DNA of 64,000 nucleotides from Salinimonas profundi (GTDB lineage Bacteria; Pseudomonadota; Gammaproteobacteria; Enterobacterales; Alteromonadaceae): assembly GCF_014750655.1 (NCBI RefSeq), contig NZ_JABBXD010000001.1, positions 357,102 through 421,101 on the forward strand. Direction: 5' to 3'. Position numbers and translations under genes: made by a program. Below are positions 30,133-39,090 of this stretch, in pieces. Position 1 is the stretch's first letter, and each line of letters starts with the position of its first letter. The notes beneath the pieces are model-generated. The model worked only from the letters and a program-made list of their open reading frames with translations. It searched no databases and was not told where the DNA came from.

Positions 30133-30978
30133 ATGGCCCGGCTCTCAGATAATGCGCTTATTCAGCCTTCAAAGGTACACAGTCTTATGTCTGAGCAGCG
30201 GATATCGCTGGTGCGGGTAAAGATGAAAAATCCGGCTGATGCCTCTGATGATGATACATCAGCGTACTTGCCTGATTCTGTCAGTTTGGATTTGGACAAG
30301 CAGGGTAGCGATCATGCCTCTGCACTGCCACATATGCTGCCCGATACCCAAACTCTTGCAATTTTATTTGGGGAGTCAGGCATAAGTATGCAAACGCCTG
30401 TAGTGGTTTATGACAACAGAGGGCAGTTTTGCGCAGCAAGGGTCTATTGGATGTTAAGGGCCCTGGGTCATAACAATGTGAGTCTGCTTGACGGTGGCTT
30501 GCCGGCATGGCGCAATGCCGGCTATCTGATCAATTCAGAACCTGTTATACCCACGCGTCGACCGTTTGAACCCGCGCCGAAACCGGAATGGTTCGTAGAT
30601 GCTGAAGCCGTATTACAAGCAATGACAGGGTCAGGGCAGATCGTTGATGCACGAAGCCCGGGCCGTTTCAGTGGACGCGAAGCTGATCCCAGACAGGGCG
30701 TCAGAGCAGGTCATATTCCAGGCTCGATCAATTTGCACTACCGTGAAGTGTTGAATGATGATGATACATTTAAATCGGTGCCGACATTAAAAACACTGTT
30801 ACACAGTAAATCTATCGATCTCAACCAGCCAATAATCTGCTCCTGCGGCTCGGGGATAACAGCATGCATTATTGCTGTTGCACTGACATTATGTGGCGCC
30901 ACCGACGTCAGTGTTTATGACGGAAGCTGGGCAGAGTGGGGTGCCGATCCCAGCCGACCGGTGGAGACGGATGCATGA
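30133..30978 (+). CDS. sseA: 3-mercaptopyruvate sulfurtransferase (two rhodanese domains)
   Basis: Transfers sulfur from 3-mercaptopyruvate to thiol acceptors such as thioredoxin or cyanide. The 281-residue protein has two rhodanese domains: the inactive N-terminal one ([20 protein letters not shown]) and the catalytic C-terminal one with CSCGSGITA, the CG(S/T)G(V/I)TA loop that marks mercaptopyruvate rather than thiosulfate enzymes. [14 protein letters not shown] is also typical. Its stop overlaps the cobB start by 4 bases, so the two are co-translated. Confidence 0.9.
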   Translation: MARLSDNALIQPSKVHSLMSEQRISLVRVKMKNPADASDDDTSAYLPDSVSLDLDKQGSDHASALPHMLPDTQTLAILFGESGISMQTPVVVYDNRGQFCAARVYWMLRALGHNNVSLLDGGLPAWRNAGYLINSEPVIPTRRPFEPAPKPEWFVDAEAVLQAMTGSGQIVDARSPGRFSGREADPRQGVRAGHIPGSINLHYREVLNDDDTFKSVPTLKTLLHSKSIDLNQPIICSCGSGITACIIAVALTLCGATDVSVYDGSWAEWGADPSRPVETDA

Positions 30979-31679
30979 AGCCTTCTGTAGTGGTACTGAC
31001 AGGTGCAGGTATTTCAGCCGAATCAGGGCTTAAGACATTTCGTGATAATAACGGCTTGTGGGAAGAGCATCGTGTTGAAGACGTCGCGACGCCTGAAGCG
31101 TTTCATCACAATCCCGAACTGGTCTACCGCTTTTATAATTTGCGCCGGGCACAGTTGCAGCAAAAGGAGGTTTATCCGAATCCGGCCCATCAGGCACTAG
31201 CCCAGCTGGAGGCGGAACTGGGAGATCAGTGTTTGATCGTTACTCAAAATGTAGACAATTTGCACGAACGGGCTGGTAGCAAACGCGTATTACATATGCA
31301 CGGCGAACTACTATCAGCACGGTGCCAGCGCTCTGGACGATCGCAATCGTTTACTGCTGCATTTGATGCAACAACACCCTGTGGATGCTGTACACCCTCA
31401 GGTACGTTGCGTCCGGATATTGTGTGGTTTGGCGAGATGCCGCTATACATGGATGAAATTGAACGCGCCTTGTCCAGTGCGGATATATTTATCGCTATTG
31501 GTACCTCCGGACAGGTCTACCCTGCTGCAGGTTTCGTTCAGGTAGCCAGACAATATGGCGCTAAAACGGTTGAGTTAAATACTGAAGCGCCAACCCGACC
31601 TGATGCATTTGACGATTATCGCCAGGGGCCGGCATCTGAAGTGGTGCCAGCCTATATTCAAACGTTGCTGGGTGAGTAA
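30975..31679 (+). CDS. cobB: NAD-dependent protein deacylase CobB (Sir2 family)
   Basis: Removes acetyl and, by its residues, succinyl groups from lysines using NAD. The 234-residue protein has [15 protein letters not shown] (NAD site), [12 protein letters not shown], catalytic His in HMHGEL, and Y-x2-R in FYNLRRAQ, the class III (SIRT5-like) acyl-binding pair. The zinc-site pattern (ARCQRSG, PCGCC) matches E. coli CobB. ATG at 30975 overlaps the sseA stop; the upstream extension inside sseA is rejected. Confidence 0.94.
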   Translation: MKPSVVVLTGAGISAESGLKTFRDNNGLWEEHRVEDVATPEAFHHNPELVYRFYNLRRAQLQQKEVYPNPAHQALAQLEAELGDQCLIVTQNVDNLHERAGSKRVLHMHGELLSARCQRSGRSQSFTAAFDATTPCGCCTPSGTLRPDIVWFGEMPLYMDEIERALSSADIFIAIGTSGQVYPAAGFVQVARQYGAKTVELNTEAPTRPDAFDDYRQGPASEVVPAYIQTLLGE

Positions 31680-31685
31680 AGAAAA

Positions 31686-32312
31686 ATGCAGGAATTTCTG
31701 ACCATCGCCTTAATTCATTTTGTGGCAGTTGCCAGTCCGGGACCGGATTTTGCCATTGTGGTTCGCAACAGTGTGAGCTTCGGACGTCGGGCTGCCATGT
31801 ATACCAGTATTGGTATCGGCCTGGCCATTTTCATTCATGTCACTTATTCCATTGTCGGATTAAGCGTGTTGATCAAAACAACCCCGTGGCTGTATACCGC
31901 AATCAGTTATCTGGCCGCTGCCTATCTGGTTTATCTCGCCGTTGGCGCGCTTAAGAGTGGTCCGCCGAAGGACGGCGCGCATGAAGTGCAAAACGGCGCG
32001 ATACCGCAGGCAACATTATCGGATAAAAAGGCGTTGTGGGTTGGGTTTCTTACCAATGGACTCAATCCCAAGGCGACGTTGTTTTTTCTTTCGCTGTTTA
32101 CAGCGTTCATTGATGTAAACACGCCGCTTAACGTTAAACTCGGTTATGGTATTTACCTGGCGGTGGCAACAGGCGCGTGGTTTTGCTTTTTATCCTATCT
32201 GCTCAGTACCAGCAAAGTCGCACAGTTAATAGGCAGTAAAGGATACTGGTTGGATCGGACAATGGGGGTTTTGTTGATAGGGCTTGCGTTGAAGCTGGTC
32301 TGGTCAGCCTGA
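31686..32312 (+). CDS. LysE/RhtB family exporter
   Basis: A 208-residue inner-membrane transporter with about six helices and the LysE hallmark VAVASPGPDFAIVVRNSV near the N-terminus, plus GFLTNGLNPKATLFFLSLFT. The family exports amino acids such as lysine, homoserine, threonine or leucine; the substrate cannot be told from sequence. It starts 6 bases after cobB and is probably co-transcribed. Confidence 0.9.
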   Translation: MQEFLTIALIHFVAVASPGPDFAIVVRNSVSFGRRAAMYTSIGIGLAIFIHVTYSIVGLSVLIKTTPWLYTAISYLAAAYLVYLAVGALKSGPPKDGAHEVQNGAIPQATLSDKKALWVGFLTNGLNPKATLFFLSLFTAFIDVNTPLNVKLGYGIYLAVATGAWFCFLSYLLSTSKVAQLIGSKGYWLDRTMGVLLIGLALKLVWSA

Positions 32313-32370
32313 CACATGCTATATATTTTAGCGTATACTAGCGATGTAAATAATAAACACCGAGGTTCGC

Positions 32371-33111
32371 TTGTCTGATTCTTCATCGACTCAAAACGAA
32401 AATAAATTACAACGGGCACTGGATGGTAATTATGACTTTTCAGTGAAGGAAGTGCTGTCACGCGCGAATAATCTGGTACGTAATCATTATTCACTGTTAC
32501 TTAGCGGCTGTGGCATCGTCTTTTTAATCTGTGCGCTCTTAATTTTTATTCTGATTTCTCAATACCCTTTGGATGCCCTGGCTGAAATTAGTCAGGGACA
32601 ACAGTTTATGATCAATCTGGCAATTATTTTTCTGCTGACTCCGATTACCACAGCGATGACGGTACTGATGGCGGAAGCTGAAGAAGGGCGATCCGCATCT
32701 TTTTCAGAATTGCTTCGCTACGTCCCGGCTGTTTTACCGCTGGCGGTGGCCCAGCTACTAATGAGTATCCTCACGCAACTGGGAATGTGGTTACTGGTAT
32801 TACCCGGGCTGTATCTTTTAGTGGCAACGTCTTTTACGCTGCCGTTAATTGCTGATAAAAAGCTGCCGATCACTCGTGCACTGGTGCTTTCCTGTCGTGT
32901 GGTGAATCGTTACCTGCCTGCCTTTGCACTTTTGTTTGTTATCTTTGTAGCATTAGGGTTTATTGCCTTATTTACGCTTGGCCTGGCGTTATTCTGGATT
33001 ATGCCATTTTACTATGCGACGCTGGGATTACTGTACAGTGATTTATTTGGTATTGAACCCGCAGCGGCAACCGTAAGCAACACAAAGGATGAGTCTACTT
33101 TCGATGCATAA
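32371..33111 (+). CDS. Multi-pass membrane protein of unknown function
   Basis: A 246-residue protein with a soluble N-terminal ~45 residues and about five to six hydrophobic segments (LLLSGCGIVFLICALLIFIL, VLPLAVAQLLMSILTQLG, and others). The start is TTG at 32371, after a weak AGG; no ATG lies nearby. Its end overlaps the next gene's start. No family is assigned with confidence. Confidence 0.65.
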   Translation: MSDSSSTQNENKLQRALDGNYDFSVKEVLSRANNLVRNHYSLLLSGCGIVFLICALLIFILISQYPLDALAEISQGQQFMINLAIIFLLTPITTAMTVLMAEAEEGRSASFSELLRYVPAVLPLAVAQLLMSILTQLGMWLLVLPGLYLLVATSFTLPLIADKKLPITRALVLSCRVVNRYLPAFALLFVIFVALGFIALFTLGLALFWIMPFYYATLGLLYSDLFGIEPAAATVSNTKDESTFDA

Positions 33112-33910
33112 ACGTGAAACCACTAAAATTGTTCTGATTACGATAGGCGTATTGGCGGTTATTGTTATAAATGCGTGGATACTGGCAACCCGTGAACCCG
33201 ATATTCTGGATGTGCCGGAAACAGAGCAGGCATCAGAGCCGGTTCCTGATTTTGCCTCCTATGATGATGTAAAAAGTCGCAAAGAAGCATTTTACAATTA
33301 CCTGCGTCCGGAAGTAGAAAAGCAGAACGACTATCTGTTATCACTTCGTCACTATCTTCAAACGTTGCAGCGAAAACGCAGTAGCGGTGAATCACTGGAT
33401 GAAGACGACATTGAGCGTATCGACTGGCTGGTGGATGAATACAAGGTAAAGCCGGAAAAGGATACTGCCGGGCGTTTGACGACATTGCTCAACCGCATTG
33501 ATATTTTACCTGTTGAACTCGTCCTGGCGCAGGCTGCGAATGAGTCTGCATGGGGCACAAGTCGTTTTGCTCAGGAAGGGTATAACTTCTTCGGATTATG
33601 GTGTTTCAGAAAAGGGTGTGGCTTTGTACCGTCTAAACGCACCCGCGGTGCTTCTCATGAAGTCGCCAAGTTTGATAACTTATCCCGCGCCACCTATACC
33701 TACATGCGAAATATTAACCGCCACAATGCCTATAGTGATTTACGCGATATTCGAGCGCGCTTACGCCGTAATCAAAAAGAAATTACAGGTATGGCCCTGG
33801 CAGAAGGCCTGATGAACTATTCGCAACGCGGGGCGGCTTATGTCGAAGAGCTTCAGTCTATGATGCGGTTCAACCGTGAATACCTGACGGAAGAGCAGGC
33901 CTCAGAATGA
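33089..33910 (+). CDS. Bax-like glucosaminidase family protein
   Basis: A 273-residue protein with an N-terminal membrane anchor (IVLITIGVLAVIVINAWIL) and a C-terminal glucosaminidase (GH73-like) domain: LVLAQAANESAWGTSRFAQE with the catalytic-type Glu, GYNFFGLWCF and YSQRGAAYVEELQSM. This is the Bax/FlgJ-like peptidoglycan hydrolase pattern; exact cell-wall role unknown. ATG at 33089 is used, but ATG at 33104 also fits and neither has a well-placed ribosome site. Overlaps both neighbours. Confidence 0.82.
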   Translation: MSLLSMHKRETTKIVLITIGVLAVIVINAWILATREPDILDVPETEQASEPVPDFASYDDVKSRKEAFYNYLRPEVEKQNDYLLSLRHYLQTLQRKRSSGESLDEDDIERIDWLVDEYKVKPEKDTAGRLTTLLNRIDILPVELVLAQAANESAWGTSRFAQEGYNFFGLWCFRKGCGFVPSKRTRGASHEVAKFDNLSRATYTYMRNINRHNAYSDLRDIRARLRRNQKEITGMALAEGLMNYSQRGAAYVEELQSMMRFNREYLTEEQASE

Positions 33911-34545
33911 AAAACTGGATAACCGGTGCATTATTATTATTTTGCTCACAGCCTGCTTTCGCTGAACTGCTGGAGGTTGAGTACAGCCGCTTTTACAGCC
34001 ATTTGCGTAAATTAAACGGTGATGATGTACAGGCACTGGAATTTGCCTTTGGTTTCAGCCGGGTGGGAGAAGGCCGCCTGTGTGAAATTCAAAAAGCTGA
34101 AATTGTGACTGATAAAAAGACGATGCCGATAACGGTCACCAGTGAGCAACGTTTTACATTGCCACAGGAAAAAGCGCTAAAGCTGGCCAGTGCGATGATC
34201 CGGATTGAATTGGAAGAGGCGGCAAATGTCTGTGATATGTCGGTACAGTTACAAACTAAACCTGAATACCTTAAAACATATTACAGCGCTGATGAGCTGG
34301 CGATGCTGATAGAACAGTATGAAGCGTTTTTTAACGAAATGGGAAGCTTTCTGTCTTTTATGATGCCATCGGTGAAGGGACTGACTTTTCAGTTTGACGA
34401 TGACAACATGAGTCGACCGGTAAAAAATGCACCGAATATCAACGCTGGTTATCTGCAACTGCCTAAAGCCTGGTTAAAGCAGAAAAAGGCGCTGACGCTA
34501 CCTGAGAAACCGTTACGCGTAACTGCTATTGCATCACGCGACTAA
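33907..34545 (+). CDS. Periplasmic protein, probably DUF2987 family
   Basis: A 212-residue protein with a signal peptide (WITGALLLFCSQPAFA, cleavage after AFA) and two conserved-looking cysteines in GEGRLCEIQKA and AANVCDMSV. The body is a mixed alpha/beta protein seen in Vibrio/Shewanella/Alteromonas relatives, which I place in DUF2987 with moderate confidence. ATG overlaps the stop of the glucosaminidase gene by 4 bases, suggesting joint function at the cell envelope. Confidence 0.65.
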   Translation: MKNWITGALLLFCSQPAFAELLEVEYSRFYSHLRKLNGDDVQALEFAFGFSRVGEGRLCEIQKAEIVTDKKTMPITVTSEQRFTLPQEKALKLASAMIRIELEEAANVCDMSVQLQTKPEYLKTYYSADELAMLIEQYEAFFNEMGSFLSFMMPSVKGLTFQFDDDNMSRPVKNAPNINAGYLQLPKAWLKQKKALTLPEKPLRVTAIASRD

Positions 34546-34549
34546 AATG

Positions 34550-35446
34550 TCAGCCTAAAACCAACTGGTAGCGGATCTGCTCCGCCAATCTGTTTACGGT
34601 CTCTTCGCCTTTTTGACACAGCTCTTCTGCGCGATGGAATTCAAGCAGCCCCACATCGGCAAGGTTTGGCTCAATCAGCACATCGGGGGGATCGCCTGCC
34701 AGCCTGGAGCGGGTCACTCTGGCCTGTAAAATCTCTAATGAACTGCTCATGACGCTTAAAATACCAGGCGGTGTTGTTTCGTCAGGGCCTTTGTCCGGCG
34801 ATAACCACTGACGAATGGCACTGGAACTCTTTTGTAGAAAATGGTCGGTCTTACGCTCATTTTCCTCGTGTTCTTCTTCCTGCTTTTCCAGCCGCTGAGG
34901 CTTGAAATCAGCATTAAGGTTGATAGCAATGACAAAATCAGCGCCCATCTGACGACATAAGTTAACCGGAACCGGATTAACCACTGCGCCATCGACCAGC
35001 CAGCGGCCCTCATAGGCAACCGGGCTAAACAGAGCAGGAATGGCACAGGAAGCCTGAATAGCCTCACTTGCCGGGCCTTGGGTAAACATGACTTCCCGCC
35101 CGGAATGTAAATCCGTCGCAACCACAGCGAACTGCTTTTCCATCTCTTCAAAGGTGGGTGCGCATAGATCGTCCTGCAGTTTTTTAAACACCTTTTGCCC
35201 ACTGGCCAGGCCGCCGCGGCGGATCCCTATGCCCATCAGTGACAGCACCTGCCATTCGGTGAGTGAGCATGACCAGGTTTTCAGTTCATCCAGCTTACCG
35301 CTGGCATAGGCAGCACCCACATACGCACCGATGGAGCATCCTGCCACGATGTCTATTTTGACACCCAACTTCTCCAGCGCTTGTATTATCCCTATATGTG
35401 TCCATCCGCGGGCAGCACCCGCACCCAGTGCTATTCCTATCTTCAT
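34550..35446 (-). CDS. rssA: Patatin-like phospholipase (RssA type)
   Basis: A 298-residue patatin-fold serine hydrolase. The oxyanion loop GAGAARGWTHIG, nucleophile elbow GCSIGA (Ser38) and the partner aspartate in DGAVVNPVPV form a complete Ser-Asp dyad. Bacterial RssA-like proteins are usually cytoplasmic phospholipase homologs of unknown substrate. It lies 5 bases after ttcA and converges on the DUF2987 gene. Confidence 0.86.
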   Translation of the reverse strand: MKIGIALGAGAARGWTHIGIIQALEKLGVKIDIVAGCSIGAYVGAAYASGKLDELKTWSCSLTEWQVLSLMGIGIRRGGLASGQKVFKKLQDDLCAPTFEEMEKQFAVVATDLHSGREVMFTQGPASEAIQASCAIPALFSPVAYEGRWLVDGAVVNPVPVNLCRQMGADFVIAINLNADFKPQRLEKQEEEHEENERKTDHFLQKSSSAIRQWLSPDKGPDETTPPGILSVMSSSLEILQARVTRSRLAGDPPDVLIEPNLADVGLLEFHRAEELCQKGEETVNRLAEQIRYQLVLG

Positions 35447-35451
35447 AAATC

Positions 35452-36381
35452 CTAATCCGCTAAGTTTACAACCTGCACCACGCCAGATTTTTGCTCACTT
35501 TCCTCTGAAAAAGTCGGGCTGTCAAACGCCGTATCGCCATCCGCGACGGCAGAATCAGAACGTTCGATACCATTAAAATCGTACAGTGACCTGTCAAGGA
35601 GATGCGAGGGCGCAATATTTTGCATCGCCTTGAACATTGACTCAATTCTACCCGGGAAACGACGATGCCAGTCCTGCAGCATATGTTTAATATTCTGGCG
35701 CTGTAGATTTTCCTGCGATCCGCACAGGTTACAGGGGATGATCGGAAACGCGACGGCGGTAGCATATTTTTCAATATCCGCTTCATTACAGTATGCCAGT
35801 GGGCGAATAACAATGTGCTTACCGTCATCACTGACCAGTTTTGGTGGCATCGACTTCAGCTTTCCGCCATGAAACATGTTCAGAAACAATGTTTCGAGCA
35901 TGTCATCACGATGGTGGCCCAGCGCAATTTTCGTCGCACCCAGTTCGGTCGCTGTACGATATAAAATCCCACGACGAAGTCGTGAGCATAGCGAACAGGT
36001 GGTTTTACCTTCCGGAATTTTATCTTTTACAATGGAGTAGGTGTCTTCCTCAACAATCTGATAGTCCACGCCCAATTCGTCAAGGTACTCGGGAAGAATG
36101 TGTTCAGGGAAGCCTGGCTGTTTCTGATCAAGGTTTACCGCGACAAGGTCAAAACGAATCGGCGCAATTTTCTGTAAAAACAGAAGTATATCCAGCATCG
36201 TATAACTGTCTTTACCACCAGACAGGCAAACCATCACTTTATCGCCGTCTTCTATCATCGAGAAATCGCCGATGGCTTTACCGACATTTCTGCGCAGGCG
36301 CTTCTGTAATTTATTAAAACTGTATTTCTGCTTGCTCTGCGCGCTGTGGCTAGAGATTTTATCGCTGGCTGACTGACTCAT
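35452..36381 (-). CDS. ttcA: tRNA 2-thiocytidine biosynthesis protein TtcA
   Basis: ATP-dependent thiolation of cytidine 32 in tRNA, using a 4Fe-4S cluster. The 309-residue protein has the PP-loop SGGKDS (res. 54-59), and the cluster cysteines in [10 protein letters not shown] and PCNLCGSQ. The C-terminal ~50 residues are acidic and variable. It sits next to uspE-fnr, a gammaproteobacterial neighbourhood. Confidence 0.95.
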   Translation of the reverse strand: MSQSASDKISSHSAQSKQKYSFNKLQKRLRRNVGKAIGDFSMIEDGDKVMVCLSGGKDSYTMLDILLFLQKIAPIRFDLVAVNLDQKQPGFPEHILPEYLDELGVDYQIVEEDTYSIVKDKIPEGKTTCSLCSRLRRGILYRTATELGATKIALGHHRDDMLETLFLNMFHGGKLKSMPPKLVSDDGKHIVIRPLAYCNEADIEKYATAVAFPIIPCNLCGSQENLQRQNIKHMLQDWHRRFPGRIESMFKAMQNIAPSHLLDRSLYDFNGIERSDSAVADGDTAFDSPTFSEESEQKSGVVQVVNLAD

Positions 36382-36458
36382 AGTTTACAACTTGGAATAC
36401 AAAACCCCGATTATACAAAAGCCAGGCCCCTGACGTCATCCCGTACACCAGGTTTTTA

Positions 36459-37409
36459 TCAAACCAGTTGGATCGGCGATTCAAACCCGTCGGGCTTAAC
36501 AGCCAGTACGTCACAGTGCAGTGTGTCGATAACATGTTCTGCTGTATTGCCTATAAACGCAGCAGACAAGCCAACCCTGCCTACCGTGCCAATAACCACA
36601 AGCTCGGCATCAAGTTCATGGGCTTTTCTGGCGACAACCTGTTCTGGCAGCCCTTCTTCAACATGGCAGCAATGCGGATCGATTTTAAATTTCTTTCGGT
36701 GTGCCGTCATTTCCTGCATGTGATGGTCGTGGACGGAGCGATGATAGGCTTCGGTATCAAATTCGGGAATTTCAATAGCAATACTGATAGGTGCACGCGG
36801 GTAGGCGTTTACCAAGTGGACAGTCCCCGTCAGGAGGGTTCCATAATCACGGGCAATCTCCGTGAGTTTGTCATTCAATCTGGCGTGTTCTAAATCGTCT
36901 GTACCGACATTCACCGCAGCAAGAATATTACCCTGAGGCGGCCAGGCATGATCTTTTACCATCAGCACCGGCATCGGCGCTTTTCTCATCAGGTGCCAGT
37001 CAGTAGGTGTAAAGATAACAGACACTAAATCATCTGCTTTTTTACTGGCTTTGATAATAATGTCCGCGTGATGTGCCATTGCCGTGCGAATTATCGCCTC
37101 AAAGTCACGACTTTCCCATTTAACGACAATTTCTATTTCAATATCACTGTTGTGCGAGTCGATAATGTCCTGTACCCATTGCGTGCGATCCTTGATTACC
37201 GCATTGCGCATTGCTTCGCGCTCGTCTGAAGACAGCATCGTTGTCATTTCGTAGGAAAAATCGTAGGCCACATACAGAGCAGTTATCTGAGCTCCGGTTT
37301 TCGCTGCAAGTTCAAGGGCCCGGGACAGGGCAGGCTGAGTGGAAAGATCGTTGTCGATCACCACCAATAGGGAGTTGTAATTAATCACCGTCGCCTCCGA
37401 CATTTGCAT
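36459..37409 (-). CDS. uspE: Tandem universal stress protein UspE
   Basis: A 316-residue protein of two fused Usp domains (res. ~10-150 and ~160-310). The second half ends with ELVVIGTVGRVGLSAAFIGNTAEHV, the G-2x-G-9x-G(S/T/N) ATP-binding pattern. UspE supports motility, adhesion and oxidative-stress survival in E. coli. ATG at 37409 chosen for AGAGG five to six bases upstream. Adjacent to fnr as in E. coli. Confidence 0.9.
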   Translation of the reverse strand: MQMSEATVINYNSLLVVIDNDLSTQPALSRALELAAKTGAQITALYVAYDFSYEMTTMLSSDEREAMRNAVIKDRTQWVQDIIDSHNSDIEIEIVVKWESRDFEAIIRTAMAHHADIIIKASKKADDLVSVIFTPTDWHLMRKAPMPVLMVKDHAWPPQGNILAAVNVGTDDLEHARLNDKLTEIARDYGTLLTGTVHLVNAYPRAPISIAIEIPEFDTEAYHRSVHDHHMQEMTAHRKKFKIDPHCCHVEEGLPEQVVARKAHELDAELVVIGTVGRVGLSAAFIGNTAEHVIDTLHCDVLAVKPDGFESPIQLV

Positions 37410-37470
37410 CAATACCTCTATTGAGTGTAGTTCGCAAAAGCCGGAAGAACCTTGTTTTAAATCAAAAAAG

Positions 37471-38205
37471 TTAGCGGCAAGCGGTTGTCAGCGTAATGCC
37501 TTTAAGTTTTTCGTTTACTTTGTCGAAATCTAGAATTGTGATCAGCTTTCCTGACACTTCAATGACGCCTTCCTTTTGGAAACGGGTGAGAAGCCGGCTG
37601 ATTGTTTCTACGGTCAGCCCAAGATAATTGCCGATTTCGCTGCGGGTCATAGACAGATTAAACTGACGATGAGAGTAGCCACGCTCTTCAAACCTGTTGG
37701 ACAAGCGAGCAATAAAATACATCAACCGTTCTTCGGCCGTACGCCGGTTTAACAGCATCATCATTTCATGATCATGCTTTATCTCTGCACTCATAAAACT
37801 CATGATTTGCTGACGAAGTTTCGGAAAAGAGACCGACATCTCATCAAGCGTATCGTACGGTAGCTCGCAGACCATTGCCGTTTCCAGTGCCTTGGTATAA
37901 ATCTGGTGCTGCTGCTCGCGCAAACCATCAAAACCGATGATGTCTCCGGGCAAATGGAACGCCACAATTTGCTCTTCGCCTTCAGGATCACTGATAAAGG
38001 ATTTGAATGAACCGGACCTGACTGCATAAAGGGCATGAAATTTATCACCGGCTTGGATAAGCGTATCGTTTTTATGCAGCGGCTTCTTACGCTCCACAAT
38101 GTCATCCAATGATTCGACTTCGGTTTTATTCAATGCAACGGGCAGACACAAGTGACTGAAGCTACAATTTTGACAATGGATTGAAAATTCAGATGGCGCA
38201 GCCAT
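37471..38205 (-). CDS. fnr: Oxygen-sensing regulator FNR
   Basis: CRP-family activator/repressor whose 4Fe-4S cluster falls apart in oxygen. The 244-residue protein has the cluster cysteines Cys11, Cys14, Cys20 ([11 protein letters not shown]) and the fourth in AMVCELPYD, a cyclic-nucleotide-like barrel and an HTH with [20 protein letters not shown] (E-SR DNA-reading residues). The start at 38205 has AAGGA 8 bases upstream; the frame to 38241 adds an unlikely extension. It is encoded in the cbb3 cluster whose promoter bears an FNR-type box, implying a regulatory loop. Confidence 0.95.
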   Translation of the reverse strand: MAAPSEFSIHCQNCSFSHLCLPVALNKTEVESLDDIVERKKPLHKNDTLIQAGDKFHALYAVRSGSFKSFISDPEGEEQIVAFHLPGDIIGFDGLREQQHQIYTKALETAMVCELPYDTLDEMSVSFPKLRQQIMSFMSAEIKHDHEMMMLLNRRTAEERLMYFIARLSNRFEERGYSHRQFNLSMTRSEIGNYLGLTVETISRLLTRFQKEGVIEVSGKLITILDFDKVNEKLKGITLTTACR

Positions 38206-38225
38206 GTCTGCTTCCTTTTTCAGCG

Positions 38226-38900
38226 CTAAATAGTTAACCACATACGAAATGCGTTAAATAACAATAGTGTAGCAAATGCAGCCAACAGAGCAGAGATGAT
38301 TTGTCTGATTATTGGCTTTTGCAGGGCGTTGACCAGCCAGTGCGCCCCGACACTTGTTGCAATGAGTGCAGGCAATGTACCCAAACCGAAACACAGCATG
38401 ATTTGCGCACCGTTGAACGCGCCGCCACTGGCCAAAGACCATGTTAATACTGAATAAACCAGCCCACAAGGTAGCCAGCCCCATATAATACCATAAGGTA
38501 ATGCCGCTAAGGGGGAGGAGAATGGAACCAGTTTGCGGGAAAGCGGTTGTACTCTTTTCCAGACGTGTTGCCCGATGCGTTCAAGACGGGTCAGGCCCAT
38601 CCACCAGCGCCCCAGGTACGCCGCCATTGCCAGCAGCATGATACCGCTTAGCGTTGCCAGTATTGGGCCCGCGACAGGTATAAAAGACGACGACATCTGG
38701 CCAAGGCCACCGGCGATGGCGCCAGCGACTGTGTAACTGCTTATTCGGCCAACATTGTAGCTGACAGTATAAGGCCAGTGGCTTTCATGAGAGGGCGAAG
38801 CCAGGCGCAATGCTGATGCGATACCGCCGCACATGCCGAAACAATGTAATCCGCCGGCCAGGCCAATGAGAAATGCTGAGAACCCGGAGAATTCAGTCAT
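38226..38900 (-). CDS. TauE/SafE-family membrane protein of the cbb3 cluster
   Basis: A 224-residue protein with about six helices: [20 protein letters not shown] at the start contains a CxxxC pair in the membrane, and [16 protein letters not shown] another Cys. This group is annotated as sulfite exporter TauE/SafE but is regularly found beside ccoS/ccoI and fnr, so a role in copper or redox delivery to cbb3 oxidase is more likely than sulfite export. It overlaps the ccoS end by 8 bases. Function is inferred from context. Confidence 0.82.
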   Translation of the reverse strand: MTEFSGFSAFLIGLAGGLHCFGMCGGIASALRLASPSHESHWPYTVSYNVGRISSYTVAGAIAGGLGQMSSSFIPVAGPILATLSGIMLLAMAAYLGRWWMGLTRLERIGQHVWKRVQPLSRKLVPFSSPLAALPYGIIWGWLPCGLVYSVLTWSLASGGAFNGAQIMLCFGLGTLPALIATSVGAHWLVNALQKPIIRQIISALLAAFATLLLFNAFRMWLTI

Positions 38901-39084
38901 TCATTTTCTTTCGCTCATCGGCCAGCTTTTTTTCTTCTGGTGGTAAATCATCATCAAATAAAATGCTGTAACCCTGCCGATCGAGATCTTCAAATTGATT
39001 ACTGCGCACTGCCCAGAAGAATATTCCTATAGCGATCGCGACAATGAGTATGGCCAGGGGGATAAGTACATAAATAATGGACAT
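38893..39084 (-). CDS. ccoS: cbb3 oxidase assembly protein CcoS
   Basis: A 63-residue single-pass protein (IIYVLIPLAILIVAIAIGIFF anchor split here as seen in residues 3-25) followed by WAVRSNQFEDLDRQG and a charged tail. This is the CcoS/FixS pattern; it is needed to insert heme and copper into CcoN. It lies 6 bases after ccoI. Confidence 0.92.
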   Translation of the reverse strand: MSIIYVLIPLAILIVAIAIGIFFWAVRSNQFEDLDRQGYSILFDDDLPPEEKKLADERKKMND

Positions 39085-39090
39085 AACCGG

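Noticed and set aside
30936..30974. Longer CobB start inside sseA
   Set aside because: The Sir2 fold begins at [12 protein letters not shown]; the ATGA overlap at 30975 is the natural coupled start.
35841..36317. 158-codon plus-strand frame inside ttcA
   Set aside because: Antisense to the conserved PP-loop region of TtcA; no domain.
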